Below are positions 8,821 to 16,144 of a stretch of 64,000 bases of DNA, piece after piece. The notes beneath the pieces are model-generated. The model made no database searches and was not told the DNA's origin. It saw only the letters and a list, made by a program, of their open reading frames with translations. Location of the stretch: assembly GCF_900460215.1 (NCBI RefSeq), contig NZ_UHIA01000004.1:1124001-1188000 (forward strand), given 5' to 3'. The translations under genes and the position numbers were made by a program. Source of the stretch: Suttonella indologenes (GTDB taxonomy: Bacteria > Pseudomonadota > Gammaproteobacteria > Cardiobacteriales > Cardiobacteriaceae). Each line of letters begins with the position of its first letter. Within the stretch, counting starts at the first letter, position 1.

Positions 8821-9957
8821 ATGTCTGATTCGATGATTACAGAATTGCTGGTGCATACCGGCGATTCCGCTGCCAAGCAAAAAGCCTTGGTTTATCCGAG
8901 CCTGTCGCGTGCCGAATCATGGCGCTGGACGCCCTTGAAAGCCTTACGCAGCATCAGCCGCCGCGTGGACTGCGCCGCTTACCAATATGATTTTCCGGAT
9001 GCGGTGCAGGTGTCTGAAACCGACGAAGCGCGCGATTTGGATATGGCTTTCTTGCATAGCCAAATCGACGCGCCTTTTGCCGCCGTCAATATGGCATTAG
9101 CCGATGATGTGCTGCACATCCGCATTCCCGCGCAAACATTCGAGCAACCGCTGGCGATTCATTTGGATGCCGTGGGCAAAAAATGGCAATTTTCACGGAT
9201 GTTGATTGAAGTGGCGGCAGAGGCGAAAGCGGCTTTATGGCTGGATATGCGTGCCGAACGCGAGGCGGCGCAACTGCCTTTGATTGCGTTGGAAGTCGGC
9301 GCAAACAGCGAATTCGATATGGTGCTGTGGCTGGGCGCGGCGGATGAGGGTGCGGCGAATACGCAGTGCGCCTATATCGGCGCCAAGCAGCAAGCACACA
9401 GCAAACTGCGCATCAATGCGGTGCAAAACGGCGCGGCATTGGCGCGAGTGGACGTGCAAGCCGAGATTCACGGCGCAGAGGCGGAATTTTTATTCGGCGG
9501 CGTACAGATGCTCAGCGGCGAGCAAGTCGGCGATTATCATGTGAACGTGCGCCATATGAGCGAAGGCAGCCAAAGCAATCAAGTCGTGCGCGGTGCTTTG
9601 CGCGACAAATCCAACGGCATTTTCGACGGCATGATTTATGTCGCCCACGGCGCACAGCAAACCGATGCCAAGCAAGACAGCCGCTATATCCTGCTTTCGA
9701 ACGAAGCCAAATCGCATTCCGTGCCGCGTTTGGAAATTTATGCCGATGACGTGCAATGCGCGCACGGCTCGACAGTCGGCTTTTTAGACCCTGAATCGCT
9801 GTTTTATCTGCAATCACGCGGTATTGACCTAGAAACCGCGCAAGTGATGCTGATCAGCAGCTTCTTGCATGAAGCGGTGGTCGTGGAGCATGAAGCCTTA
9901 GCTGCCAATTTGCATGAAGCGATTAGCCAAACATGGACAGGCGGCGATGAAGACTGA
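8821..9957 (+). CDS. sufD: Fe-S cluster assembly scaffold subunit SufD
   Basis: Third component of the SufBC2D scaffold. About 378 residues. Two ATGs lie in tandem at 8818 and 8821; I prefer 8821 because the AGGAGG at 8811-8816 is too close to the first. The beta-helix core shows the SufB/SufD-shared segments HVNVRHMSEGSQSNQVVRG and YADDVQCAHGSTVGFLDPE, with the conserved His of SufD in the AHGSTVG stretch. sufS starts inside its last codons. Confidence 0.95.
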   Translation: MSDSMITELLVHTGDSAAKQKALVYPSLSRAESWRWTPLKALRSISRRVDCAAYQYDFPDAVQVSETDEARDLDMAFLHSQIDAPFAAVNMALADDVLHIRIPAQTFEQPLAIHLDAVGKKWQFSRMLIEVAAEAKAALWLDMRAEREAAQLPLIALEVGANSEFDMVLWLGAADEGAANTQCAYIGAKQQAHSKLRINAVQNGAALARVDVQAEIHGAEAEFLFGGVQMLSGEQVGDYHVNVRHMSEGSQSNQVVRGALRDKSNGIFDGMIYVAHGAQQTDAKQDSRYILLSNEAKSHSVPRLEIYADDVQCAHGSTVGFLDPESLFYLQSRGIDLETAQVMLISSFLHEAVVVEHEALAANLHEAISQTWTGGDED

Positions 9958-11155
9958 TTTAGCCGGCGAATTTCCCATTCTCAGCCGTCAAATACACGGC
10001 CATCCCTTGACCTATTTAGACAATGCCGCCAGCACGCAGAAACCCCTGCGCGTGATTGAAGCCATGCAGCATTGTCTGCAGCATGAATACAGCAACATTC
10101 ATCGCGGTGTGCATTTTCTTTCGCAGCAACTGACGCAGCAATATGACCGCGTGCGCGAAAAAACCGCCGCCTTTCTTAATGCCGCATCCGCGCAAGAAAT
10201 CGTCTTTACCAAAGGCACGACCGAGGCGCTGAACCTCTTAGCCTCTTCTTTAGGCGAACTACTGCTGCAAGCAGGCGACAAAGTATTGATCAGCGCCATG
10301 GAGCATCATGCCAATATCGTGCCTTGGCAAATCGCCTGCCGCCGCTTCGGTGCGGAATTGCTTGTTTTGCCGATGAACGACAAAGGTGAACTGCTTATAG
10401 AAGACTTTGATACCTACTTAGACGGCGTCAAAATTTTCTCTATCTGCCACGTCTCAAACGTATTGGGCAGTATCAACCCCATCGCGCCGCTCATCGCCAA
10501 AGCCAAAGCGCGCGGCATTACCACGATTGTTGACGGCGCGCAGGCGGTTGCGCATCTGCCGGTGGACGTGCAGGCGCTGGACTGCGATTTCTATGTTTTT
10601 TCAGGGCATAAACTCTACGGACCGACCGCCGTCGGCGTTCTCTACGGTCGCTACGAACTTTTAGAAGCCATGCCGCCCTATCAAGGCGGCGGCGACATGA
10701 TTTTATCCGTGAGCTTTGAAAAAACCCTTTACGCACCGCCGCCGCTGAAATTTGAAGCCGGCACGCCACCGATTGTGGAAGTCATCGGCTTGGGCGCAGC
10801 ATTGGAATGGTTGCAAGACATCGGTTTACCGAATCTCGCCGCGCATGAAGAACAGCTGCGCATAGAAGCGGAAGCCGCACTGAGCGAATTGAACGGTGTA
10901 AGCATCTACGGACAAGCGGCACAAAAAGCTGCGGTCATTTCCTTTACCCTGCAAGACATTCATCCCCATGATGCGGGAACGATTATGGACAGCCGCGGTC
11001 TCGCCGTACGTGTCGGACATCATTGCGCAGAACCGATTATGCGCTTCTTCGGCATTCCCGCCACCATCCGCGCCTCATTTGCCGCCTATAACGACAGCGC
11101 GGACATTGCGCGTTTAGTCGCAGCAGTCAAAACCACTCAGGATTTATTCGCATGA
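9947..11155 (+). CDS. sufS: cysteine desulfurase SufS
   Basis: PLP-dependent group II cysteine desulfurase that takes sulfur from L-cysteine and passes it to the partner SufU. 402 residues from the ATG at 9947, overlapping sufD by 11 bp. It shows YLDNAASTQKP at the N-terminus, TKGTTEALNLLA, VDGAQAVAHLPVDV, the PLP-lysine motif SGHKLYGPTAVG, and the catalytic cysteine in RVGHHCAEPIM. No sufE gene is present; the adjacent sufU probably fills the sulfur-acceptor role. Confidence 0.96.
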   Translation: MKTDLAGEFPILSRQIHGHPLTYLDNAASTQKPLRVIEAMQHCLQHEYSNIHRGVHFLSQQLTQQYDRVREKTAAFLNAASAQEIVFTKGTTEALNLLASSLGELLLQAGDKVLISAMEHHANIVPWQIACRRFGAELLVLPMNDKGELLIEDFDTYLDGVKIFSICHVSNVLGSINPIAPLIAKAKARGITTIVDGAQAVAHLPVDVQALDCDFYVFSGHKLYGPTAVGVLYGRYELLEAMPPYQGGGDMILSVSFEKTLYAPPPLKFEAGTPPIVEVIGLGAALEWLQDIGLPNLAAHEEQLRIEAEAALSELNGVSIYGQAAQKAAVISFTLQDIHPHDAGTIMDSRGLAVRVGHHCAEPIMRFFGIPATIRASFAAYNDSADIARLVAAVKTTQDLFA

Positions 11156-11592
11156 ATGATTTAAAAACCCTTTATCAAGAAGTCATTCTTGATCACAGCA
11201 AAAAACCGCGCAATTTTCATGCACTAGAGCACCATAGCCATGCTGCAACCGGACATAATCCGCTGTGCGGCGATAATCTGAAAGTCTTTGTGCGGGTGGA
11301 AAACGGTATCATACAGGATGTGAGCTTTGTCGGCGACGGCTGTGCCATCTCCAAAGCCTCCGCCTCTTTGATGACGGAAATGGCAAAAGGCAAAAGCATA
11401 GAAGAATTTCAGCAACTCTATGCCCAATTTCATCAAGTAGCGACCACACAAGAGCCGATTCCAGCGGATTTCGGCAAACTGCAAGTCTTGGCAGGGGTAC
11501 GCGACTATCCTTCGCGCGTCAAATGCGCCACCTTGGCTTGGCATACCTTAGACGCCGCCTTACATCATCAAGACAGCGCCAAAACCGAATAA
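11152..11592 (+). CDS. sufU: SUF-type sulfur acceptor/IscU-fold protein SufU
   Basis: Zinc-containing IscU-fold protein that accepts persulfide sulfur from SufS in Gram-positive-type SUF systems. 146 residues: LYQEVILDHSKKPRNF, then three conserved ligand cysteines in PLCGDNL, GDGCAISKAS and VKCATLAW. It overlaps sufS by 4 bp (ATGA). Length and the insertion before the last Cys favour SufU over IscU. This composition is less common in gammaproteobacteria than SufABCDSE. Confidence 0.92.
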   Translation: MNDLKTLYQEVILDHSKKPRNFHALEHHSHAATGHNPLCGDNLKVFVRVENGIIQDVSFVGDGCAISKASASLMTEMAKGKSIEEFQQLYAQFHQVATTQEPIPADFGKLQVLAGVRDYPSRVKCATLAWHTLDAALHHQDSAKTE

Positions 11593-11603
11593 CAGGAAGC
11601 ATT

Positions 11604-11960
11604 ATGGAATTTGAGCAAATCCCCTTTCAAAAAGATATTGACGACCCCGCCTTATCGCCGCTCGAGCGCGACATCATCACCGAGCTAAAAAGCGTTTATG
11701 ACCCTGAAATTCCTGTCGATATCTATGAATTAGGACTGATATACGACATTCAATACGACAAAAAAACCGGACAAGCCGATATTCATATGACCCTGACCGC
11801 GCCGGGCTGTCCTGTGGCAGGCGTCATGCCGGATTGGGTCAAAGAAGCGGTAGAAAGAGTTGACGGCGTAGAGCATTGCGAAGTGCATATGGAATGGGAT
11901 CCGCCTTGGCGCATGGACATGATGAGCCTGCGAGCAAAAATCGAATTAAACATGATTTAA
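11604..11960 (+). CDS. sufT: SufT / MIP18-family Fe-S assembly protein
   Basis: DUF59/MIP18-domain protein that helps Fe-S cluster delivery or maturation. 118 residues from the ATG at 11604 (AGGAAGC ribosome site). The family signature spans the middle: LKSVYDPEIPVDIYELGLIYDI, shown in part, then MTLTAPGCPVAGVMPDW with the reactive cysteine, and a WDPPWRMDMMS end. It is the last gene of the suf operon. Its stop codon directly abuts IS-derived DNA. Confidence 0.9.
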   Translation: MEFEQIPFQKDIDDPALSPLERDIITELKSVYDPEIPVDIYELGLIYDIQYDKKTGQADIHMTLTAPGCPVAGVMPDWVKEAVERVDGVEHCEVHMEWDPPWRMDMMSLRAKIELNMI

Positions 11961-12198
11961 ACCGAATGGTTGCAGCGAGGTAAATGTTTGCCGCAAAGGA
12001 GCTGTCTGTTTTCTCCGAAGGCATGGCTATCTTCTTAAACTCCTTTAAATCACAGAAAACATTTTCTACCAAATGACGCCATTTGTACATATGCCGGTCA
12101 TAAGCACATTGCAGTTTTCGCTTGCTCGTCGGCGGAATCACCGCTTGGCAAGCTCTTCGTTCAGTTCCTCTAACAGCCAATCTGAAACCTTTGCAAAA

Positions 12199-12230
12199 CC
12201 CCAAAGCACCTAAGTTGCTTTGGGGTTTTC
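12199..12230. terminator. hairpin inside the left end of the IS1106-like element
   Basis: A perfect 10-bp stem (CCCCAAAGCA / TGCTTTGGGG) with a 7-nt loop is followed by TTTTC on the plus strand and AAAAC on the other side. It overlaps the terminal inverted repeat and could block read-through from the suf operon. Confidence 0.6.
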
Positions 12231-12288
12231 AACAAGAATGGCATCATCTGCCCAAATTTTACCCATTCCCCCTGATTAAACAGCCTAT

Positions 12289-12318
12289 TTCAGGCTGCCT
12301 ACTGCCTTTTCAGGCAGC
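12289..12318 (-). repeat. neisserial DNA uptake words at the end of the IS transposase gene
   Basis: On the minus strand, 12300-12289 reads AGGCAGCCTGAA, which from memory is the 12-mer uptake sequence of Kingella (AG-kingDUS). 12318-12309 reads GCTGCCTGAA, the 10-bp core of the Simonsiella-type variant. The two words can pair partly (GCTGCCT / AGGCAGC) to form a hairpin at the transposase stop, the usual location of uptake words in Neisseriaceae. Confidence 0.6.
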
Positions 12319-13460
12319 AATAGGCGCAATTAGCCTTAACTTGTTGGCTGCTTTCAACAAATTCAAACACATCACCTTCAACACCATTTGCCCTTTGACT
12401 TTTTCCAAACCAAAATAGCTCGCCCGTTTACACTTAAACAGTCGGTGCAAAATGGCAAAGCTCTGCTCTACACGATAGCGAACTTTTGATAGTCCCTTAT
12501 TGCGCTCAATATCATCTCGGTTCAATGGTTGCTTACGATGGGCTTTACGCATTATCCCGTCTTTTAATTTGTGCTTTTCTAAAAAAGTCCGATTTTCTTT
12601 GCTGTCGTAACCTTTGTCGGTATATATGGTTACGCCTTCTTCAACATGGTCTAACACACTTGCCAAATGTTTGACATCTACTGCATTAGCAGGAGTAACG
12701 TGGATTTGTTCAATAAAACCTTCCGCATCCGTACGCGCATGCAGTTTGTAGCCCAAATGCCAGTGTCCGCTTTTAATCGTCCATTTGGCATCGGTGTCTT
12801 TGCTCGCTGGCGTATCGCTTACTTGGATTTTGGTTTGTTCTTGATTTTCAGTTTGTTCGGTATGTTCGCTGACTTCAATGGCTTTCTTGAGTTTGTCGCC
12901 TGCGGTTTGGATAATGGTGGCATCCACAATGGCGGTTTGGGCTTTTTCTACTTTGAGTTTGTTTTGAGCCAGTTGTTGGTTGATTTGTTGATTGAGTTCG
13001 TCCAACAAACCATCTTGTATCAGCCAGTTACGAAAACGGTTGAGTGTGCTGTGGTCGGGCAAATTCATTTCGTCTGGAAATTGATAAAAAATCATGAAAT
13101 CCAATCGGGTAACCAGACTGCGTTCTAATTCAGGGTCGGAAAGACTGTGCCATTGTCCCAACAATATTGCACGAAACATCGGCAACAACGGATAAGCAGG
13201 ACGATCGCCGTGGTCGCGCAAATCAGCCACTTTTTTACTGGCAAGTGTGTGTTCAATGGCTTGCCAATCGAGCAGTTGGGTGATTTTAAGCAAGGGGAAA
13301 CGGTCAGCGTATTGGTTTAACAGAGTTTGGGCGGAGTGGTATAGTCGAAGAGTTTAAAAAGAGTTACAGCTTTGTCTCTCTTTTCTATACTCTCTACTGT
13401 CTGCAATTTGCCACTTTGTATCAGTTTTTCAATTCTTCAACTATAGAAGAAGCTGCTCAT
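12310..13460 (-). pseudogene. IS1106-like transposase gene disrupted after codon 5 by a MITE
   Basis: DDE transposase of the IS5 family. The start is the ATG at 13460 (Met-Ser-Ser-Phe-Phe), but the frame hits a stop immediately inside the MITE. Downstream of the MITE the same frame resumes as YHSAQTLLNQYADRFPLLK and continues uninterrupted to 12310 with HSLSDPELERSL, VVDATI-like IVDATIIQTAG, TDAEGFIEQIHVTPANA, YTDKGYDSKENR, and a KVMCLNLLKAANKL end. Removing the MITE and one TA restores the whole reading frame. Some protein could still start at the TTG at 13293, lacking about 20 residues. Confidence 0.85.
13340..13445. mobile_element. MITE-A, 106 bp, TATAGTyGAAGA termini, complete copy
   Basis: Terminal inverted repeats TATAGTCGAAGA (13340) and TCTTCAACTATA (ending 13445) differ at one position. 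The element carries no open frame and is inserted at a TA dinucleotide of the IS1106-like transposase gene. A second, truncated copy lies at 28027-28110 and shares the internal TACTGTCTGC...CTTGTA block. Size, ends and the internal block resemble a repeat common in Neisseria genomes (from memory). Confidence 0.75.
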
Positions 13461-13679
13461 GGAAAAGTCCTCTAAATTCTGGGTTGGGGAAATTTAGAGG
13501 ATTTTTTGGGGTTTTGCAAAGGTTTCAATCTGCATCAAAGGCTTTGTCTGCCAGTAAAGCATTAAACTCTTTGTTTTTAATTAGCGCTTCGACACCGACA
13601 ATGTCGTGACGTTGCTCGGGTAATAGGGTGAATGAAACCCAATTGCCCAATGCGTCGACCAAGGCCAAGATTTTGGTAC

Positions 13680-14036
13680 TCATACCACCTTTGGATTTAC
13701 CAATAGCCTGATTTGAAGTCCCCTTTTTGCACCTTGTCCGTGGCGGTGGACTTTAACAATGGTGCCGTCAATCATAGCGTATTCCATATCAGGATCTCCC
13801 CGCAGTGCTTCAAAGATTACGGCAAAACGCTCAGCCTTGACCCATCTGCGATAGCGTTGGAACACGCTGTTCCACTTACCGAATTCTTCAGGTAAATCAC
13901 GCCAGGGACTGCCTGTACGAATAATCCACAACACTGCTTCGATAAACAATCGGTTGTCTTTTGCGCTTCTTCCGTCATCTGTGACTTTACCGGCACAAAG
14001 CGGCTCTATCTTGGCCCATTGGGCATCACTTAGCAT
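13680..14036 (-). pseudogene. N-terminal half of the IS427-like transposase
   Basis: Starts at the ATG at 14036 with MLSDAQWAKIEPLCAGK. It runs as a clean IS5-family N-terminal domain for about 107 residues, then drifts out of frame near 13715. The continuation (GMSTKILALVDALGNW...) is in another frame from about 13690 to 13530. Many IS427-group elements express the transposase by frameshifting, so that shift alone need not be damage. The interruption by the IS1106-like element is. Confidence 0.75.
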
Positions 14037-14146
14037 TAATCTGTTTCATATCAATAGCATGCCATCAATTCAACGTATGTCAACAGCCCCTAAATTTGTA
14101 GAGTTTTTCATTTCTTTAAGCGTAAACTTTCTTTTTGATACAGAGT

Positions 14147-14251
14147 TATAGTAAATTCATGACAAAGTTGCACACCTAAAAACATCAAGTTTTACTATTG
14201 TGTGGGCTAACATATAAAAACTGTGTCTTTATTTGAGCTGAATTGACTATA
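14147..14251. mobile_element. MITE-B, 105 bp, TATAGTcAATTCA termini, copy 1
   Basis: Inverted termini TATAGTAAATTCA (14147) and TGAATTGACTATA (ending 14251). The same sequence occurs inverted at 55651-55756, including the internal GACAAAGTTGCACACCTAAAAA block and the AAAAACTGTGT block. No coding capacity. A short stretch of its left part (TAAATTCATGACAAA) occurs again at about 14292, suggesting a decayed neighbouring copy. Confidence 0.75.
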
Positions 14252-14660
14252 CTACGGTAAGTCGGAATAATTTCGTCCAATGAATTATGTAAATTCATGA
14301 CAAAAATCGCAAAAATCATACAAATCTAAATCCTAAATCAACAGGCAATATAAGTCTTATATTTTGAATTTAACATAACGTTCCTTCTGCGAATATCGGT
14401 TTCGCCGGTTTCGCCGGTTTCGCCGTGCTGCGCACGGTACATGCCGAGCGGTAATCTTTGGAGTTTTTTTTGGCTGACCAAGGGCGTGATAATTGAGTGC
14501 TTCGATAAGGGCATGAGGGGCTGCCACCTAAGGCTAATCGATAGCCTAAGGCTCAGGGGTTAGGGGCGGACTACGTCCGCGCTTACGCCGAACAAGATTC
14601 ATCACGCGCTACGCTGCTGCGCAGCTTGCGTGACGATGAGGGGCGCGGCTACTTAGTAAA
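14252..14660. other. non-coding stretch with clustered hairpins and a 9-bp triplicate repeat
   Basis: No gene seen. The left part is AT-rich. From 14397 to 14425 the unit CGGTTTCGC is repeated three times, followed by short stable hairpins: CCGTGC-TG-GCACGG type (about 14424), CCTAAGGCTA/TAGCCTAAGG (about 14528), GCGGAC-TAC-GTCCGC (about 14566) and GCTGC-TGC-GCAGC (about 14611). It lies just downstream of the phage-like genes read on the minus strand. Clustered hairpins fit the intergenic origin region of a filamentous phage, but no nick site can be named. Confidence 0.4.
14377..14393 (+). repeat. direct repeat bounding the phage remnant, left copy
   Basis: AACGTTCCTTCTGCGAA here and AACGTTCCTTCTACG at 16081-16095 match at 14 of 15 positions in direct orientation. 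The two enclose the 1.7-kb phage-like segment, so they may be attachment-site copies. The right copy is also part of a GAACGT...ACGTTC dyad. Role inferred. Confidence 0.35.
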
Positions 14661-14662
14661 GG

Positions 14663-14902
14663 CTATGGATTGGCATTCTTGCGCTCATATCGACAGTAGG
14701 CTGCCCAGACGCTCAATGCGTAATAGACCACATAGGGCATTTGGCGATAACTGGCATTTTGAGGATTGCTCAAATAGGCTCTAAATTCACGTTTAGGCAC
14801 CTCGAGGACGCGCGCAATTTCGTTTTGCGCCAATCCAATATCATCAACCAATTGACGCAGATGCTGCATATCAAGATTTTTATTAAGTTTTTCAGGTTTC
14901 AT
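14663..14902 (-). CDS. small putative DNA-binding protein, phage-like
   Basis: 79 residues from the ATG at 14902 (MKPEKLNKN...). The segment LVDDIGLAQNEIARVLEVPKREFRAYLS (given here only as landmarks IGLAQNEIA and VPKREFRAYL) has the pattern of a helix-turn-helix, followed by YVVYYALSVWA. No homologue recognised. The start lies immediately after a GGGGGC-GCAA-GCCCC hairpin with a T-run, so it would be expressed only by read-through from the coiled-coil gene upstream. Cargo of the filamentous-phage remnant is the best guess. Confidence 0.5.
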   Translation of the reverse strand: MKPEKLNKNLDMQHLRQLVDDIGLAQNEIARVLEVPKREFRAYLSNPQNASYRQMPYVVYYALSVWAAYCRYERKNANP

Positions 14903-14904
14903 AA

Positions 14905-14928
14905 AAAAGGGGCTTGCGCCCCCTCCGT
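14905..14928 (-). terminator. hairpin terminator between the two small phage-like genes
   Basis: Read on the minus strand, GGGGGC-GCAA-GCCCC is followed by six T residues, and the next gene's ATG follows at once. It should attenuate transcription from the coiled-coil gene into the helix-turn-helix gene. Confidence 0.7.
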
Positions 14929-15167
14929 TAATGCATGAACAGTTTGATAACCGCATAAACAGCTGCAAATGCACCTGCTCCAACAACCAACGGATAATAG
15001 ACCGTTTCTTTAATCAATTTCATGCTTTCTTTTTGTACTTTTTCCGTTTCTGCATTGATTTTTTGGGTTTCTGCATTCATCTTTTGCATTTCCGCATTAA
15101 TCTTCTGCATTTGCGCCAACATTAAATTGATTTCCGCTTTTAATTTCTCAGCTTCTAAAGTTGTCAT
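14928..15167 (-). CDS. small coiled-coil protein with C-terminal membrane anchor
   Basis: 79 residues with an AAGGAG ribosome site 5 nt before the ATG. Residues about 15-50 form a coiled coil made of near-exact seven-residue repeats (QKINAEM, QKMNAET, QKINAET, EKVQKES). A single membrane segment follows (YYPLVVGAGAFAAVYAVIKLF). It lies between the Zot remnant and the helix-turn-helix gene. The topology would suit a phage envelope or lysis-related protein, but I recognise no family. Confidence 0.55.
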   Translation of the reverse strand: MTTLEAEKLKAEINLMLAQMQKINAEMQKMNAETQKINAETEKVQKESMKLIKETVYYPLVVGAGAFAAVYAVIKLFMH

Positions 15168-15234
15168 AATAACTCCTTAAATTAAGTGATACGCCAAATC
15201 CGACATGGATTAGCATCTGTAATTATAGCTTAAG

Positions 15235-15552
15235 TCAAGTCTTATTGTCTTGTTGTGCTTTATTATTTCTTGGCTTAGTCGCATCAAAATAGCCCTCTTT
15301 GACATAAGCGCGGCAGACGCTTTGGGGATAATCTCGCATCAGCGTGCCTTGCTGCGTGTAGCAGATACAGTTTCTTTTCGAAGACACACATTGAGGCCGC
15401 GGAAAATCAACAGGCTTGCGCAAATCGTCATAGGCGGGGGCGGTTTCGGGTATCGCCTCAATACGCGGCACATAGTCGGTCATCGGATTAAAAGACCTGC
15501 GCTCCTCATAGGCGGTGTTTCGAGTGAGACTGCTGCCAAAATCAGATAAACA
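15235..15552 (-). pseudogene. C-terminal fragment of a Zot-like filamentous-phage assembly protein
   Basis: About 105 residues are open after an in-frame stop at 15553-15555; the only ATG (15483) lies well inside. The Cys-rich pattern PRPQCVSSKRNCICYTQQGT, then QSVCRAYVKEGYFD, matches the periplasmic C-terminal region of Zot/gpI proteins in filamentous prophages of Neisseria- and Xanthomonas-type bacteria (from memory). The ATPase domain that should precede it is absent, so phage assembly is impossible. Marks this segment as an inovirus remnant. Confidence 0.6.
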
Positions 15553-15570
15553 TTACAGGCTTGTTAGATT

Positions 15571-15587
15571 AGTACCAAAAATGGTAC
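15571..15587. promoter_or_regulatory. short perfect dyad upstream of the phage-like gene
   Basis: AGTACCA and TGGTAC(A) arms around AAAA form a dyad in the intergenic space between the divergent Zot remnant and the small plus-strand phage gene. A further half-site-like GGTACT follows at about 15595. Looks like a repressor operator; no cognate regulator identified. Confidence 0.35.
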
Positions 15588-15700
15588 AAAGTCAGGTACT
15601 ACTATACCCGACTTTTAGCTTGCACTTCGCGCGCGCCAAAAGAATATTTGACGGCTTGGTTATAATCTGATAAATACCCTGCTCCCAACAAGGAGCAGAC

Positions 15701-15997
15701 ATGCAGCTATCGAAAAACGAAATCCTGATGTTGCTGCGTATGCCTCATGGCATACGCGCAACTTATTTGCTATGGCGTTTAGGTATCTCAAGCAAATACA
15801 TTACAAGCGCCGAGACCTACTCACGGCATCGTCGCTATTTGCTGTCAAAACACGGCATAGACATCACAAAAGACAGCGGGCTTCCCCCTAGCCCTATCAA
15901 CGAGAGGGCGCTATATGCGCCCAAATTTAAGCCTTTTTCTGCGCCGCAAATTCTGTTCGATTTTGCGGCTTTTTTCTTGACTGATTTTTTGGTTTAA
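15701..15997 (+). CDS. small phage-replication-like protein, probably truncated at its 3' end
   Basis: 98 residues; AAGGAG lies 6 nt before the ATG, so the start is convincing. Residues 1-55 (MQLSKNEILMLLRMPHG..., then RLGISSKYITSAETY and RHRRYLLSKHGIDI) recall a helical motif at the end of filamentous-phage replication proteins. The last ~25 residues are read through a perfect rho-independent terminator (15943-15975) and are unusually Phe-rich, so the original stop was probably lost. Function uncertain. Confidence 0.45.
   Translation: MQLSKNEILMLLRMPHGIRATYLLWRLGISSKYITSAETYSRHRRYLLSKHGIDITKDSGLPPSPINERALYAPKFKPFSAPQILFDFAAFFLTDFLV
15943..15975 (+). terminator. intrinsic terminator at the end of the phage remnant
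   Basis: Stem GCCGCAAA / TTTGCGGC with a ~10-nt loop and a T6 run. It is preceded by another hairpin, GGGCGC-TATAT-GCGCCC, at 15906-15922. Confidence 0.8.
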
Positions 15998-16144
15998 AGT
16001 GTTGTTAAAAACAAGATTGTTAATCTTTCTTCTACGAACTGTTTTCTTTTTTGATTTTTTTAGGCTTAGCCAAGAGCAAGAACGTTCCTTCTACGTTCTT
16101 TAAGGCGTGTTGAACATTGAGAAAGAAAATTTTGTCAAAAAGAT

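Larger units (their letters stand above)
12184..13526 (-). mobile_element. IS1106-like element (IS5 family) with intact 22-bp inverted repeats
   Basis: Perfect 22-bp terminal inverted repeats (starting GAAACCTTTGCAAAACCCC) lie at 12184-12205 and 13505-13526, flanked by a direct AATCT duplication at 12179-12183 and 13527-13531. The single large gene is a transposase strongly resembling Neisseria IS1106. The element sits inside an older IS427-like element and itself carries a 106-bp MITE in its transposase gene. Hairpins near both ends (12199-12225 and 13471-13508) would insulate the transposase from outside transcription. Confidence 0.87.
11961..14092 (-). mobile_element. IS5-family (IS427-like) element remnant, interrupted by another IS
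   Basis: Two blocks on the minus strand belong to one transposase. 14036 down to 13527 carries the N-terminal and central parts: SDAQWAKIEPL, TGSPWRDLPEEFG, AMIDGTIVKVHRHGQGAKRG, then after a frame change a VDALGNWVSFTLLPEQRHD segment ending ADKAFDAD. 12183 down to 11961 carries the C-terminal part (AYDRHMYKWRHLVENVF, FKKIAM, NIYLAATI). An IS1106-like element with a 5-bp duplication (AATCT) separates them. The right end is probably GGGGCTGTTGAC near 14092. No matching left end is visible; the element is cut at the sufT stop. Non-functional, with an additional frameshift in the C-terminal block. Confidence 0.8.

Noticed and set aside
11839..12204. 121-codon minus-strand frame treated as an intact gene
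   Set aside because: Only its middle matches an IS5-family transposase C-terminus. Its start lies beyond the inner IS junction and its end runs into the complement of sufT, so it is a transposase fragment.
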